Assembly (NCBI RefSeq): GCF_000155735.2
Contig: NC_020908.1
Coordinates: 1,989,001 to 2,053,000, forward strand
DNA length: 64,000 nucleotides
Source: Octadecabacter arcticus 238
GTDB lineage: Bacteria > Pseudomonadota > Alphaproteobacteria > Rhodobacterales > Rhodobacteraceae
Direction: 5' to 3'
The stretch's first letter is position 1. Each line of letters starts with the position of its first letter. Below the pieces are notes generated by a model. The model was not told where the DNA came from, ran no database searches, and worked only from the letters and a program-made list of their open reading frames with translations. Below are positions 1 through 8,448 of the stretch, one piece after another. The position numbers and the translations under genes are program-made.

Positions 1-46
1 TCATATAACCGCTCAACTGCAGCTGCCTTATAATCGTCTGTATAAT

Positions 47-198
47 TGCGTCGATGTTGTCCCATTTGGTGCCCCTTTCACGGACTGGGGTAAAGTACCC
101 CAATGTCCGGCAACAGGGACGAAGTTCATCTGTCAAGCGCCAAGCTTTCAGAACAGCTCGACACAAAGAGGGGCGCACCAATCGGTTGCGCCCTTTTT
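47..198 (+). ncRNA. Putative small structured RNA
   Basis: The first 308 bases carry no protein gene I can support. Two perfect TATAAT hexamers lie at 29-34 and 41-46. The sequence after them can fold into four helices: GTGCCCC (69-75) with GGGGCGC (170-176, one G-U), GGAC-GGGGTA with TACCCC-GTCC (83-109, tight loop), ACAG with CTGT (about 113-134), and AGCT with AGCT (143-158). A rho-independent terminator follows at 171-198, and its 5' arm competes with the closing helix. A transcript starting near 50 and ending near 198 would be about 150 nt. No -35 box is obvious and I do not recognise the family. It could instead be the 3' end of a longer transcript entering from outside the window, because one forward frame is open from base 2 to 214. 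Confidence 0.3.
171..198 (+). terminator. Rho-independent terminator
   Basis: GGGCGCA (171-177) pairs with TGCGCCC (187-193) across a short loop and is followed by TTTTT. It would end a plus-strand transcript coming from the putative small RNA or from an off-window gene. Confidence 0.7.
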
Positions 199-212
199 CT
201 TCGCCGTCTTTT

Positions 213-292
213 GATTTGTCTTTGCTTTAAAAATATCTCCGGAGGTCTGGAGGGCTGGCCCTCCAGCGGATCGGATTTGCAAAGCAAATTCG
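213..292 (+). repeat. REP-like intergenic repeat, copy A
   Basis: This copy has a lead sequence close to TTTGTCTCAAAAATATCC (seen here as TTTGCTTTAAAAATATCTCC), then a perfect hairpin (CTGGAGGG 247-254 with CCCTCCAG 259-266), then a small hairpin ATTTGC-AAA-GCAAAT (274-288). The lead and the GCAAAGCAAATTCGA tail recur near 39.0 kb, and the lead recurs near 35.4 kb. It lies between a plus-strand terminator and the 3' end of the tetR gene. Confidence 0.6.
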
Positions 293-308
293 AGAACGAC
301 AGGTTCAA

Positions 309-929
309 CTACTCGTTGTCAGGTCGCACCAACCCCAAGCCACGCAGATAAACCCCGATCCCGGATTCCAGCAACTCTTCTGGCGGGAACGGTGATTTCG
401 TGCCGGGGTTGCCGCGGGCGAACAATTCCACGACCCCGTGCGACAGGGCCCAAATATGGGCGCTGAACATTTGTGGTGGCGGGCGTTTTTCTTCTGGAAT
501 GTGCTTGGAAAGTTCCACAGCTGCACGTTCCAGCACGCCCATCGCACGTGTCGCCACTTCGTTGAGTTCCGGCGTGCGCTGGATTGAAATGCCTGACTCA
601 AACATCGCCACGTAGTGTCCGGGATATTTGCGCGCGAACGCAAGATAAGCGCGGCCCGTGGCCTCGAAAGACGCCAGCGCAGATGGCTGGCCTTTGGCGT
701 AGGCGTATTCCATCAGATCGGCGAAAATCTCATACCCTTGACGTGCGGCTTCGGCGATCAGGTCTTCGCGCCCCTCAAAGTGACGATAGACAGCGGCGGG
801 GGTCACGCCAGCTTCGCGGGCGGCCTCAGAAAGGGTGAAACCCGTCGGGCCTTTTTCTTCGATCAAACGCAACGCGCCATCGACCAAGGCGCGTTTCAGA
901 TCACCGTGATGATAGCCGCGTTTAGCCAC
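309..929 (-). CDS. TetR/AcrR family transcriptional regulator
   Basis: A 206-residue cytoplasmic DNA-binding repressor of the TetR family. The N-terminal helix-turn-helix occupies about residues 8-55 (TLSEAAREAGVTPAAVYRHF is the recognition segment). The rest is an all-helical ligand-binding domain of the type often found with this HTH in alphaproteobacteria. The start is a GTG at 929, preceded by GGAG at proper spacing. The start overlaps the last eight bases of ppk2, so the two genes are translationally coupled. The ligand cannot be read from sequence. It may control the ppk2-tetR unit or an unlinked gene. Confidence 0.88.
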   Translation of the reverse strand: MAKRGYHHGDLKRALVDGALRLIEEKGPTGFTLSEAAREAGVTPAAVYRHFEGREDLIAEAARQGYEIFADLMEYAYAKGQPSALASFEATGRAYLAFARKYPGHYVAMFESGISIQRTPELNEVATRAMGVLERAAVELSKHIPEEKRPPPQMFSAHIWALSHGVVELFARGNPGTKSPFPPEELLESGIGVYLRGLGLVRPDNE

Positions 930-1806
930 CTGAAAACTCCATTATAAATTCAGGCCCACTGACGATTTTGTCATCGACCTCACCCAATGCTTTGGCATCT
1001 TTACCGGTGTAATCCAACTGGCGCAGCACCGCGCGAATGGCGTTCACCCGTGCGCGGCGCTTGTCGGCGCTGCGTACAACCAACCACGGCGTGTTATCGG
1101 TGTGGGTCTTGTCCAAAGTCTCAACAATCGCGGTGGTGTACGCGTCCCACTTTTTCAGACCCTCAACGTCGATCCAGCTGAGTTTCCATTGCTTCAACGG
1201 GTCACTTTCGCGGTCCATAAATCGTTGCAACTGCGCCGCACGATCCACCGTCAGCCAAATCTTGAAAACCTTGATGCCTTCGTCGACCAGCATCTGTTCG
1301 AACGGGTTCACCTGTTCAAACCATTTGTCGCGCTGCTCATCCTTGCAAAATCTAAAAACCTTTTCAACGACACCGCGATTATACCATGAGCGGTCAAAAA
1401 ATACGATCTCTCCGGCGGTGGGCAAGTGTTGGATGTAGCGTTGGAAATACCACTGACCGGCCTCGGCCTCCGTTGGTTTGCCCAACGCCACCAGTCGCGC
1501 ACCACGCGGGTTCAGGTTCTCACGGAAGCGTTTGATCGTTCCACCTTTGCCTGCTGCATCGCGCCCCTCAAAAACAATAGCGACGCGCTGTCCTGTCTCA
1601 CGGACCCAAGCTTGCATCTTGACCAATTCGATCTGCAATGCCTCTAGGGCGGCATCATAGTGCGCCCGTTTCCATTTCTTGGCATAGGGGGAATCAGTGG
1701 CGAGGATTTCGCCCTTTTTCTTGCCCTCTATCTCATCGCGGACCGGCTGCGGCGCGTCTTCGCGAAAATAACGGCTGATTTGGCCGTCAAAGGGCAGGTC
1801 GGTCAT
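922..1806 (-). CDS. ppk2: Polyphosphate kinase 2
   Basis: A 294-residue PPK2-family enzyme that transfers phosphate between polyphosphate and nucleotides, usually making NTP or NDP from polyphosphate. The Walker A loop GRDAAGKGG is at residues 81-89 and the Walker B-type segment FFDRSWYNRG is at about 136-145. A lid segment containing DRESDPLKQWK follows. The length fits single-domain PPK2 proteins. Class (ADP- or GDP-preferring) cannot be decided by eye. It is the first gene of a two-gene unit with the TetR regulator, which overlaps its stop codon. Confidence 0.93.
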   Translation of the reverse strand: MTDLPFDGQISRYFREDAPQPVRDEIEGKKKGEILATDSPYAKKWKRAHYDAALEALQIELVKMQAWVRETGQRVAIVFEGRDAAGKGGTIKRFRENLNPRGARLVALGKPTEAEAGQWYFQRYIQHLPTAGEIVFFDRSWYNRGVVEKVFRFCKDEQRDKWFEQVNPFEQMLVDEGIKVFKIWLTVDRAAQLQRFMDRESDPLKQWKLSWIDVEGLKKWDAYTTAIVETLDKTHTDNTPWLVVRSADKRRARVNAIRAVLRQLDYTGKDAKALGEVDDKIVSGPEFIMEFSGG

Positions 1807-1868
1807 AAGATTGGCCTCATATTTTCATCGTCTGTAGGGGTTTGGTCCACTATGCGGACGCGCGCTGC

Positions 1869-2870
1869 TTAGCGCAATCGCGCTTGCAGCGCGATGCGAT
1901 CAATCGCAGCCTCAACCAGGTCCGGTACGGCGTGGTGTGGCATGTGTCCGACGCCTTCCAGCACTGTTAGATTGGCGTGAGGAACGGCGGCTTTCAACGG
2001 GATTGAGTGGATGTCGAGAGGCACGGTCGTATCTAGATCGCCGTGCAGGATTTCCAGTGGCACGCTAAATTCGGACGCATAGCGCGTTGCCATTTGAACG
2101 ATATGCGGGCGCAGGCTGTTCACCTGCCGCGCATTGGCGCGAAAGCTGGCGGGGCGGATGGTGAGGATCGCGCCGATGTAGTCCATATATCCGTCCGGCA
2201 CGGATTGCGGTGTAAAAATACTCTCAATCGCGCCCTCGATCTGTGTTTGTGTCGCGAAGGCCGCAATCATTGGCGCCACCAAGGCGCCGCCAACGGCTGA
2301 CCCGTTCACCTTGTAATAGGCGCCTAAATCTCCGGGCCATGGGTGCGACGGACCGGCAAGGTTGACGACGCCCGCGACGTTATCTGGGTGGTTCAGCGCC
2401 CACGCCAGCGCGACCGAGCCGCCGTAGGAATGGCCCACAACGATGGGCGTGCCCGCGCCCAATTGCGCGGCAGCTGCCTGAAGCATCGCGGCTTGCTGGG
2501 CTGGGCTTTCTGCGGCGGTGTTGAACGCGCCTTCAAACTCCTCTGACACACGATCTGTATAGCCCAACCCGGGACGGTCAAACACGATGACGCGGTAGCG
2601 ATCGGTCAATCGATCCATGAAGGCGAATGTGAATTCTCGGGTATTGCCGCCTGCACCGTGGATCAACACCACATCAGGACCGCTGCCAGCGACGACGGCA
2701 TGTACTTGGCGCCCGTTCACGTCGATGAATTGACCCATCGGCGGAAACGCACGTTCTGCCGCAGTCGCGCGGGCGCCAGAATGGCGATCAGTCAGAACCG
2801 CACATCCGGCGAGGGCTGCGATTGAAAGGGTGGCTATTATTTTTACGGACACCGACACTACCTGCTTCAT
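1869..2870 (-). CDS. Alpha/beta hydrolase, probable lipoprotein
   Basis: A 333-residue alpha/beta-hydrolase-fold protein. The N-terminus is a signal sequence with a lipobox (ALAGC, Cys23), so it is probably anchored to a membrane on the periplasmic side. The oxyanion loop HGAGG is at residues 71-75 and the nucleophile elbow GHSYGG at 146-151 (Ser148). A late Asp in HGDLDTTVP and a His in GVGHMPHH complete the likely triad. The substrate is unknown; esterase, haloperoxidase-like and epoxide hydrolase-like members share this pattern. It stands alone, 62 bases upstream of ppk2 on the same strand. Confidence 0.85.
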   Translation of the reverse strand: MKQVVSVSVKIIATLSIAALAGCAVLTDRHSGARATAAERAFPPMGQFIDVNGRQVHAVVAGSGPDVVLIHGAGGNTREFTFAFMDRLTDRYRVIVFDRPGLGYTDRVSEEFEGAFNTAAESPAQQAAMLQAAAAQLGAGTPIVVGHSYGGSVALAWALNHPDNVAGVVNLAGPSHPWPGDLGAYYKVNGSAVGGALVAPMIAAFATQTQIEGAIESIFTPQSVPDGYMDYIGAILTIRPASFRANARQVNSLRPHIVQMATRYASEFSVPLEILHGDLDTTVPLDIHSIPLKAAVPHANLTVLEGVGHMPHHAVPDLVEAAIDRIALQARLR

Positions 2871-2931
2871 GTTTCACGCTTTTACATAGGGTTCGCGAAA
2901 AGAAACGCAAACCGCGCTGACAGAGTTTCAG

Positions 2932-3909
2932 TTATTCCGTAACGTCGGGATCGCTACCGGACGCAGCGCGCAGGTCGGTGCTGCTCAGCCCAATCTGTTC
3001 AATGTCATAGGGCGTCGTCAGATAAATTTCAGAAATCCAATTGCCGTAAAGGAGATGTGCGTGGCTACGCCAACGATTTGGCGGCGATTTGGTTGGATCA
3101 TCATTGGGGAAATAGTTCACCGGCACCTTTATCTGCGCTCCCTCAATCTGGTTTGAAGCCAAATCGCGTAGGTATTCTTGGTTCAACGTGTCGCTGTCGT
3201 ATTCAAAATGATTGAACACATAAAGTGCACGATGATCGGGGTCCTCAACCAGCGCAGGACCAACTTCGTCTGAATGCAGCAGCGTCTTCAAGCCGGCGGC
3301 GTCAATCTCGTCGCGCTTCATCTCTGTCCAGCGGCTGACTGGCATCGCCATTTCGTCAGAAAACCCCCTAAGATAGGGGCTTTGAGGGGCGAAGTTCATG
3401 TGGCGGTAACACCCGAAAAGCTTGTCTTTCAGCAGGTGTTTCTTGACGCCGTGGAAATGGTTGATCATCGCCATGCCGCCCCAACACACCCCAAAAGTGG
3501 AATGGACGTTTGTTTGGGTCCAATCCATAACCTCGCACAACTCGTCCCAATAGGTGACATCCTCAAAGTCGAGGTGTTCGATAGGTGCGCCGGTGATGAT
3601 AAGACCGTCGAATTTTTGATCCTTCACCACTTGGAAGGTGCGGTAGAATTCTTCCATGTGGTCGGCGGCCGTATTTCGGGCCTCGTGTTCTGACATGCGG
3701 ATCAACGTCAGTTCGATCTGCAACGGCGTGGCGCCAATCAGCCTGGCAAATTGATTTTCCGTCTGAATTTTCTTGGGCATCAGGTTCAGGATACCTATCC
3801 GCATAGGTCGGATATCTTGTTGGTCTGCCGCGGTCTGTCCCATCACCATCACGCCCTCACGCGACAACACGTCAAAGGCGGGCAAAGATTTGGGGAGGCG
3901 GATGGGCAT
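2932..3909 (-). CDS. metA: Homoserine O-acyltransferase MetA (predicted acetyl-CoA specific)
   Basis: A 325-residue cytoplasmic enzyme that acylates L-homoserine in the first committed step of methionine synthesis. The glutamine-amidotransferase-like fold shows the nucleophile in FGVCWGG (Cys142) and the His-Glu pair in NHFEYD (His234, Glu236). Residue 111 is Glu (TGAPIE). In this family Glu at 111 is associated with acetyl-CoA and Gly with succinyl-CoA, so O-acetylhomoserine is the predicted product despite the usual succinyltransferase label. It follows a putative ATPase gene by 35 bases, too short for a SAM riboswitch, and metC lies elsewhere at 45.5 kb. Confidence 0.95.
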   Translation of the reverse strand: MPIRLPKSLPAFDVLSREGVMVMGQTAADQQDIRPMRIGILNLMPKKIQTENQFARLIGATPLQIELTLIRMSEHEARNTAADHMEEFYRTFQVVKDQKFDGLIITGAPIEHLDFEDVTYWDELCEVMDWTQTNVHSTFGVCWGGMAMINHFHGVKKHLLKDKLFGCYRHMNFAPQSPYLRGFSDEMAMPVSRWTEMKRDEIDAAGLKTLLHSDEVGPALVEDPDHRALYVFNHFEYDSDTLNQEYLRDLASNQIEGAQIKVPVNYFPNDDPTKSPPNRWRSHAHLLYGNWISEIYLTTPYDIEQIGLSSTDLRAASGSDPDVTE

Positions 3910-3944
3910 GTTATTAGTCCTGTGTTGGAAAGCTGGTAAGTTGG

Positions 3945-4808
3945 CTAGCTGTGTGCCGCAAGGCCCTGCGCGATAACGGCCACAAAATCGGCTTCGTCGC
4001 GCACGGATCCCATATCGGATGCCTGCACGAAAATGCCCCAGTTTTTTGCGATGGCTTCGTAGCGGGGTTGGCGGTGCGCCAGCGCGCGCGCATAGGTCCA
4101 GCGGATGAACGTATCTGGGTCAACATCACCCTCTACGAATTTGTTTTCAATCAGATATTCGTTCCAAGCAGCTAGAAGAAATTCCGGCTCATAGGCCATT
4201 GGTTTGGGGGCTTTGTCAAAACGCTGAACAAGGTCTGATGTGTGATCATCGCTGCCTTTGATCCAGACCATTAGGCAACTGTCGGACAGCATTTTCAACA
4301 CAGGGTCGGCTGGATCGTTCGCATCGACCCATTCACAGATCGACCCACCGGTGTCGCAGACGAAATGCGGATAGCCATAAAGGGCCTGCGCGCGATCAAT
4401 AAAATACGGCGTGTCGCGCAACGCGTCGATTTCGGCGCGGCGGAACTGATCCTGACGGCGCTGGTATTCCGCCAACGCCAATCCGCCCTTAGAGCGGTCA
4501 CCCGGTTTGCCCAAATAGGTGCTGACCGGCGTGAGATTATCAAAGCTGATGTTTGACCCGATGTGGATGCTATCACTCAGCAGCAGTTCGCGCAGAAACG
4601 GCACCTTCATCGCCTCGGCCTTGGCGTTATCGGCGATGTATTCACCCATGTATCGCGTGCCAATTCGGTAATCGATGGAATAGTGGAACCAGTCGCGCGT
4701 ATCGCGCAACATCGCGGACACGTGGGTTTTCCCAAGTCCGGACATGGCGAACAACAACACGCGTTTTTGCGCGGCATTTGTCCAGTCAGAGGCGGTTTGG
4801 TATTTCAT
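3945..4808 (-). CDS. Putative P-loop ATPase upstream of metA
   Basis: A 287-residue protein with a nucleotide-binding loop near the N-terminus ([12 protein letters not shown], residues 19-29). The first glycine of a classic Walker A is Ala. The rest has no motif I can assign beyond an aromatic-rich middle ([12 protein letters not shown]), which looks kinase-like. There is no signal peptide or membrane segment. It lies 35 bases upstream of metA on the same strand and is probably co-transcribed. I recognise it only as a conserved ATPase-like protein; the substrate and any role in methionine metabolism are unknown. Confidence 0.7.
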   Translation of the reverse strand: MKYQTASDWTNAAQKRVLLFAMSGLGKTHVSAMLRDTRDWFHYSIDYRIGTRYMGEYIADNAKAEAMKVPFLRELLLSDSIHIGSNISFDNLTPVSTYLGKPGDRSKGGLALAEYQRRQDQFRRAEIDALRDTPYFIDRAQALYGYPHFVCDTGGSICEWVDANDPADPVLKMLSDSCLMVWIKGSDDHTSDLVQRFDKAPKPMAYEPEFLLAAWNEYLIENKFVEGDVDPDTFIRWTYARALAHRQPRYEAIAKNWGIFVQASDMGSVRDEADFVAVIAQGLAAHS

Positions 4809-4845
4809 CTGGCTTTGCTAGCGTGACCAAGTGATCGGGGCAACG

Positions 4846-4876
4846 AAAAAGCCCCACCTGCGCAAACAGACGGGGC
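4846..4876 (-). terminator. Rho-independent terminator of the FadL-type gene
   Basis: Read on the minus strand, GCCCCGTCTG pairs with CAGGTGGGGC (two wobble pairs) and is followed by TTTTT (4846-4850). It sits 22 bases past the stop codon of the outer membrane protein gene. Confidence 0.75.
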
Positions 4877-4897
4877 CAAATCACGATCCAGTCTGTA

Positions 4898-6003
4898 TCA
4901 GAAGTTGTATGCGACCTTAAGGCCAACTGCGACAGCATCGTTGTCGCTGAAATCACCGCTGACGGGAGCGTTCGTGACTGCATCACCCAGATCAATGTAA
5001 CGAACACCACCGGAAATTTCGATACCGTTGTTGAGCGTATAGGCGCCGCCAATCTGATAACTGATGTAACCGTCCGTTGGGCCAAGGTTGCCTGTCGTTT
5101 CACCCGTGCCTTTTTCATAGCCAATTGCGAACGATGCAGAAAAAGCATCCGACAACCGGCGACCGACACCTATATTGTAGGTGTAGACGTCATCATCATA
5201 GGCGAGGATATTACCAACGAGTGTTGGGTTGTTGCTGTCAACCAACATGAAACCGTCCCAAGCGACGTAGCGGACCGAGCCGAACAAGAGCGTGTCAGCG
5301 GCGATGCCTGTCTGGAAGTCGAGGTTAACACTTTCGGGCAGATTGGCTGTGAGGGTGTTGCCACCCTGATCACCCGCGAGCTCTAGATCGATTTCGCTGC
5401 TATAGGTAAGGGCAATACGCATTGCGATGTCGTCACGCTCATACGCGCCGCCGAGAACATACCCAAAACCACCGTTGCTTGCGTAATTGGATGCATAACC
5501 ATCGGGTGGCGCCGCCAAGGTGAAGCTATAGTAGCCACTCGCTTGAATGTAACGCATGCCGCCATGAACGCTAAAATTCTGGTTGATCTCATACCGACCA
5601 AGAACGGTTATGCCGTCACTTTCGACGCGTGCGCCGGAATTCGCCACAACACCAGGTGGTGGACTCGCGAGGACATATCCAGGCGTTGCATATTCAACAT
5701 CCGCCCCAAAGGGCTGGTCGTAAATGATGGCCAACGAGAACTGATCATTCAGCTGCGATTTGTAGGCCATACCGAGTTGGACGTAGCTATTTGCAATGTT
5801 GCCAGATGATGCACCAACGCCGCCAAAACCAGTTGCAAAGCCAACACCCGAAATGCTTGGTGAAACAGAACCAAAGCTCAGCTCTGCGTAGTCGCCGTCT
5901 TCAAAAATAGCGCCAATGCCTTGGCCTGAACGGTCAAGACCGCCTGCGGTTGCGATGCTCGTGTCATAAACAGGATCGCACCTGCTGTCGTGAAATTTTT
6001 CAT
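4898..6003 (-). pseudogene. OmpP1/FadL-type outer membrane protein, frameshifted
   Basis: The long open part (to about 5966) encodes a beta-barrel of the OmpP1/FadL/TodX class, which moves hydrophobic molecules across the outer membrane. It contains the family hallmarks GGLDRSGQGIGAIFEDG near the mature N-terminus and IYDQPFGADVEY, and it ends in an aromatic residue (VAYNF). The initiation region with a good ribosome site (AAGGGA) starts MKNFTTAGAILFMT at 6003 in another frame. That frame runs into a TGA about 30 codons later. The mature frame has no usable ATG, GTG or TTG before MAYKSQ at 5770. One missing base near 5960-5966 would restore a normal signal peptide. This is either a real null allele or a sequencing error. 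The barrel itself shows no further damage. Confidence 0.8.
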
Positions 6004-6132
6004 ATTTCTCATCCCTTAACCACTAGTGAATGGTTTTTCCCTATTTTCTCTTTACTGAAGGAGCTGCGTTTTGGTCAAATGTTTTGAGCATGTACTATAC
6101 GTTTGCCTCGATTTCATGCGAACTCCGTAACG

Positions 6133-7002
6133 TCACTTTGATCTGACAGGGCGCTGGCCGAAGGAAATATTCAAATAATTGGCTCCGAAAATGATCGCCG
6201 CCCCAACAAAGACCCATGGGTCAAGCACTTCGCCGTAGATCTGCGCTGCGACAATCGCGATGACCGGCAAGCGAATGAAATCGATGGGCATGACAATATT
6301 CGCAGGGGCCAGCGACAGGGCCTTGGTTAGACAGAAGTGCGCCAAAAGACCTGCAAACCCGATCAGAATGATCCACGGCAACGCAATGACAGACGGCAAG
6401 GCGATGTCGCCGTCATAGCCCGCACCGATGATGCCGAAGACCGCCTGCATCAATGTCAGCCAGAACATGATGCAGGTGATGGATTGTGTACGAGTCAATC
6501 TGCGGGTGAAGATCGCGGTAAAGGCAAATGACACTGCGGCGCAGGCTGCGGCAACGGTGCCAACCGATATTTCGGTTTGAAAAGGCTGCGTCACGATCAT
6601 CACACCAATGAACCCCATCGCGGCGCCAAGAACCCCGATTGGGGCAAGGCGCTCGCCCAGCAAAAACGGCGCCAACAGAATAACCCAGATCGGTGAAGTA
6701 AATTCCAGAGCAAAAAGCTGCGTCAGCGGGATCAGGGGCAGGGCAAAAAACCACAGGTTCTGCCCAATGAAATGCGCAAGGTTGCGGGTGACGTGCAGAC
6801 TGAATTGTTCGCGGTTCACTTGGCGCAACGTTCCCGCAACGCTGGCCACGATCAGCACCACGACAAGTCCCGTTATGCTGCGAAACATCATGATTTCAAA
6901 CGTGTCGAGCTCGACGCTGACTGCGCGGCCTGCGATGGCCATGGATGTGAACGAAACGATTGCGCCGATCATCCAAAGGGCGGCGCGAATGGTATCTGAC
7001 AT
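6133..7002 (-). CDS. EamA/DMT-family transporter
   Basis: A 289-residue inner-membrane protein with about ten hydrophobic helices in two repeated EamA halves. These proteins export metabolites or amino-acid derivatives; the substrate is not evident. I chose the ATG at 7002 (MSDTIRAALWMIGAI) because the upstream 18 codons do not look like protein and a GGAACACC stretch precedes it. It is divergent from the damaged metallopeptidase-like gene, with 71 bases between the starts. Second-half signature: LILIGFAGLLAHFCLTKAL. Confidence 0.88.
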   Translation of the reverse strand: MSDTIRAALWMIGAIVSFTSMAIAGRAVSVELDTFEIMMFRSITGLVVVLIVASVAGTLRQVNREQFSLHVTRNLAHFIGQNLWFFALPLIPLTQLFALEFTSPIWVILLAPFLLGERLAPIGVLGAAMGFIGVMIVTQPFQTEISVGTVAAACAAVSFAFTAIFTRRLTRTQSITCIMFWLTLMQAVFGIIGAGYDGDIALPSVIALPWIILIGFAGLLAHFCLTKALSLAPANIVMPIDFIRLPVIAIVAAQIYGEVLDPWVFVGAAIIFGANYLNISFGQRPVRSK

Positions 7003-7073
7003 TATGGTGTTCCAAGTTATTATGTCAGTGCTGCCAGCTTGACACGGCCAGCGCAAGTGCGCGTGATGGTGTG

Positions 7074-7691
7074 ATGAAAATTGTCCTTATGCTAGCAGCA
7101 CTTGCCGCATCCGTTTGCCAGTCCGTAGCTGCCGATCCGATGGCCGTTCATCAAACCGCGCAGGCGCTGTTTGCGCAGCTTCCTGACGTTGAGGCGCGCG
7201 CCGATTTGAACGCGGCCTGTGGTGGTGGGTCAAATTCTAACCCCCACATAGGCTATTGCGCGTCAAACAATACGATCTTTGTTAGCGACGATTTCGCGAC
7301 CCGACCGCAAGGGTCCTAAGATATGGCGCATGTGTTGGGCCACGCCATCCAAGTGCGCCACGGGGTCGCAGACGTTGCTTTGCGCGCGATTCGCAATCAA
7401 CGCAGTGAAGAAGACGCGTTGCGCGGTATGGTCAAGCGGCAGGTTGATTGTGTGGCGGGTGTGCTGATGGCGTCAGCGGGTCTTGCGCCCGCAGATTTGA
7501 ACCAGCTTTTCGCCGCTGAGCCATTTACCGATGCTCATTGGGGGCGTCAGCCTATCAATACTGGTCCGCGCGTCACCGTTGGTTTGGCTGCGCGGTCGCA
7601 ATGGTATGACATCGGCTACACCGCACACGATTTTGCCGTCTGTTCAGTGGGTGAAATGTCGTCGGATTTGATTGTGGCGGCGCTGCGTTAA
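7074..7691 (+). pseudogene. Degenerate metallopeptidase-like secreted protein, in-frame stop
   Basis: The 206-codon frame starts MKIVLMLAALAASVCQS (signal peptide) and continues in one frame to 7691. It is broken by TAA at 7317-7319 (codon 82), directly before DMAHVLGHAIQVRHG. The layout (GHAIQVRHG, VDCVAGV, HWGR, late CSVGE) recalls YpfJ-type neutral zinc metallopeptidases, but the catalytic Glu of HExxH is Val here (HVLGH), so even the intact family member may not be a protease. A TAC or TAT to TAA change would explain the stop, since Tyr fits this position. Downstream codons are otherwise intact, so the lesion is recent or a sequence error. Confidence 0.65.
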
Positions 7692-7773
7692 CGATTAGCC
7701 GCGCGGCAACTCCCGTCCCACAAAACTGGTGTTTCATCGCGGATGAGGCAACTGGTTTGCGCGCAAGTAAACG

Positions 7774-8448
7774 TCAATGAAGCCAATCAACGGGGTCGTG
7801 CGGCGCCACAGAATAAGCCGCAGCCCGCACTGCGTTAAACCAGATAGCAAGACTTTCACGCACAAGCATGTTCCATCGAACATCCCCCGTCAGTGGGTTG
7901 CGACGCACGTCTTCGGACATCACCAACGTGAATGATGTCGCAGGATGGCCAAGTTCCCATTGCGCCCAGCGAAACGACGCCCAAGATCGCGGCAAATGGA
8001 AGGCTTCGGTGACGATGATGATACGTTCGGCGTTCGGGATCAGTGGCAGTGAGAACAAAGCGTTCTGCAACGTTGATTGCGCCAGACCTTCCGCAATAAC
8101 GCCGTCTTGCGGCACTCCAAGGGTCATGGCGAAACGACCCATCTGCGCGCCCGCGCTCGGACCAGTTGGGCGCGCGATGCCGCCGGAAAAGATGATCACG
8201 GGGGCCAGCCCTGCCTCAAACAGTTGCACACAGCGTTCAACGCGCGTCAGGGTCGATGCGGCGAGTGTTCCGTCCGCACTCATGCTGCCTCCCATGCATA
8301 CGATTGCATCGGCGGATTGCAGGGCGCGCACGTCAGGTTCGGGCCACAGGAACGTCCAAGCCAGCATCGACAGTGTCATCACCACGAACGCAGCAGTTCC
8401 CCATTTAAACAGCCAGCCCGAAAATCGAGCCAGCCGTCTTATTCCCAT
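7774..8448 (-). CDS. YdcF/ElyC family (DUF218) membrane protein
   Basis: A 224-residue protein with one N-terminal membrane helix (about residues 16-36) and a DUF218 domain. Family landmarks are [28 protein letters not shown] and the ITEAFH-like segment [13 protein letters not shown]. Related proteins (SanA, ElyC, YdcF) affect envelope permeability, but their biochemistry is poorly defined. Its ATG at 8448 lies inside the 3' end of guaA (10-base overlap), so it is translated from the guaA transcript. Confidence 0.83.
   Translation of the reverse strand: MGIRRLARFSGWLFKWGTAAFVVMTLSMLAWTFLWPEPDVRALQSADAIVCMGGSMSADGTLAASTLTRVERCVQLFEAGLAPVIIFSGGIARPTGPSAGAQMGRFAMTLGVPQDGVIAEGLAQSTLQNALFSLPLIPNAERIIIVTEAFHLPRSWASFRWAQWELGHPATSFTLVMSEDVRRNPLTGDVRWNMLVRESLAIWFNAVRAAAYSVAPHDPVDWLH

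Noticed and set aside
69..180. tRNA-like or tmRNA-like element ending ACCA
   Set aside because: The acceptor-like stem pairs, but no T-arm, anticodon arm or tag sequence is present.
2..214. Forward frame open from the left edge (71 codons)
   Set aside because: It contains a strong terminator (171-198) before its stop, it has no recognisable domain, and an open run of this length is not rare.
3910..3944. SAM riboswitch before metA
   Set aside because: The gap to the upstream gene is only 35 bases, too short for any known SAM aptamer.
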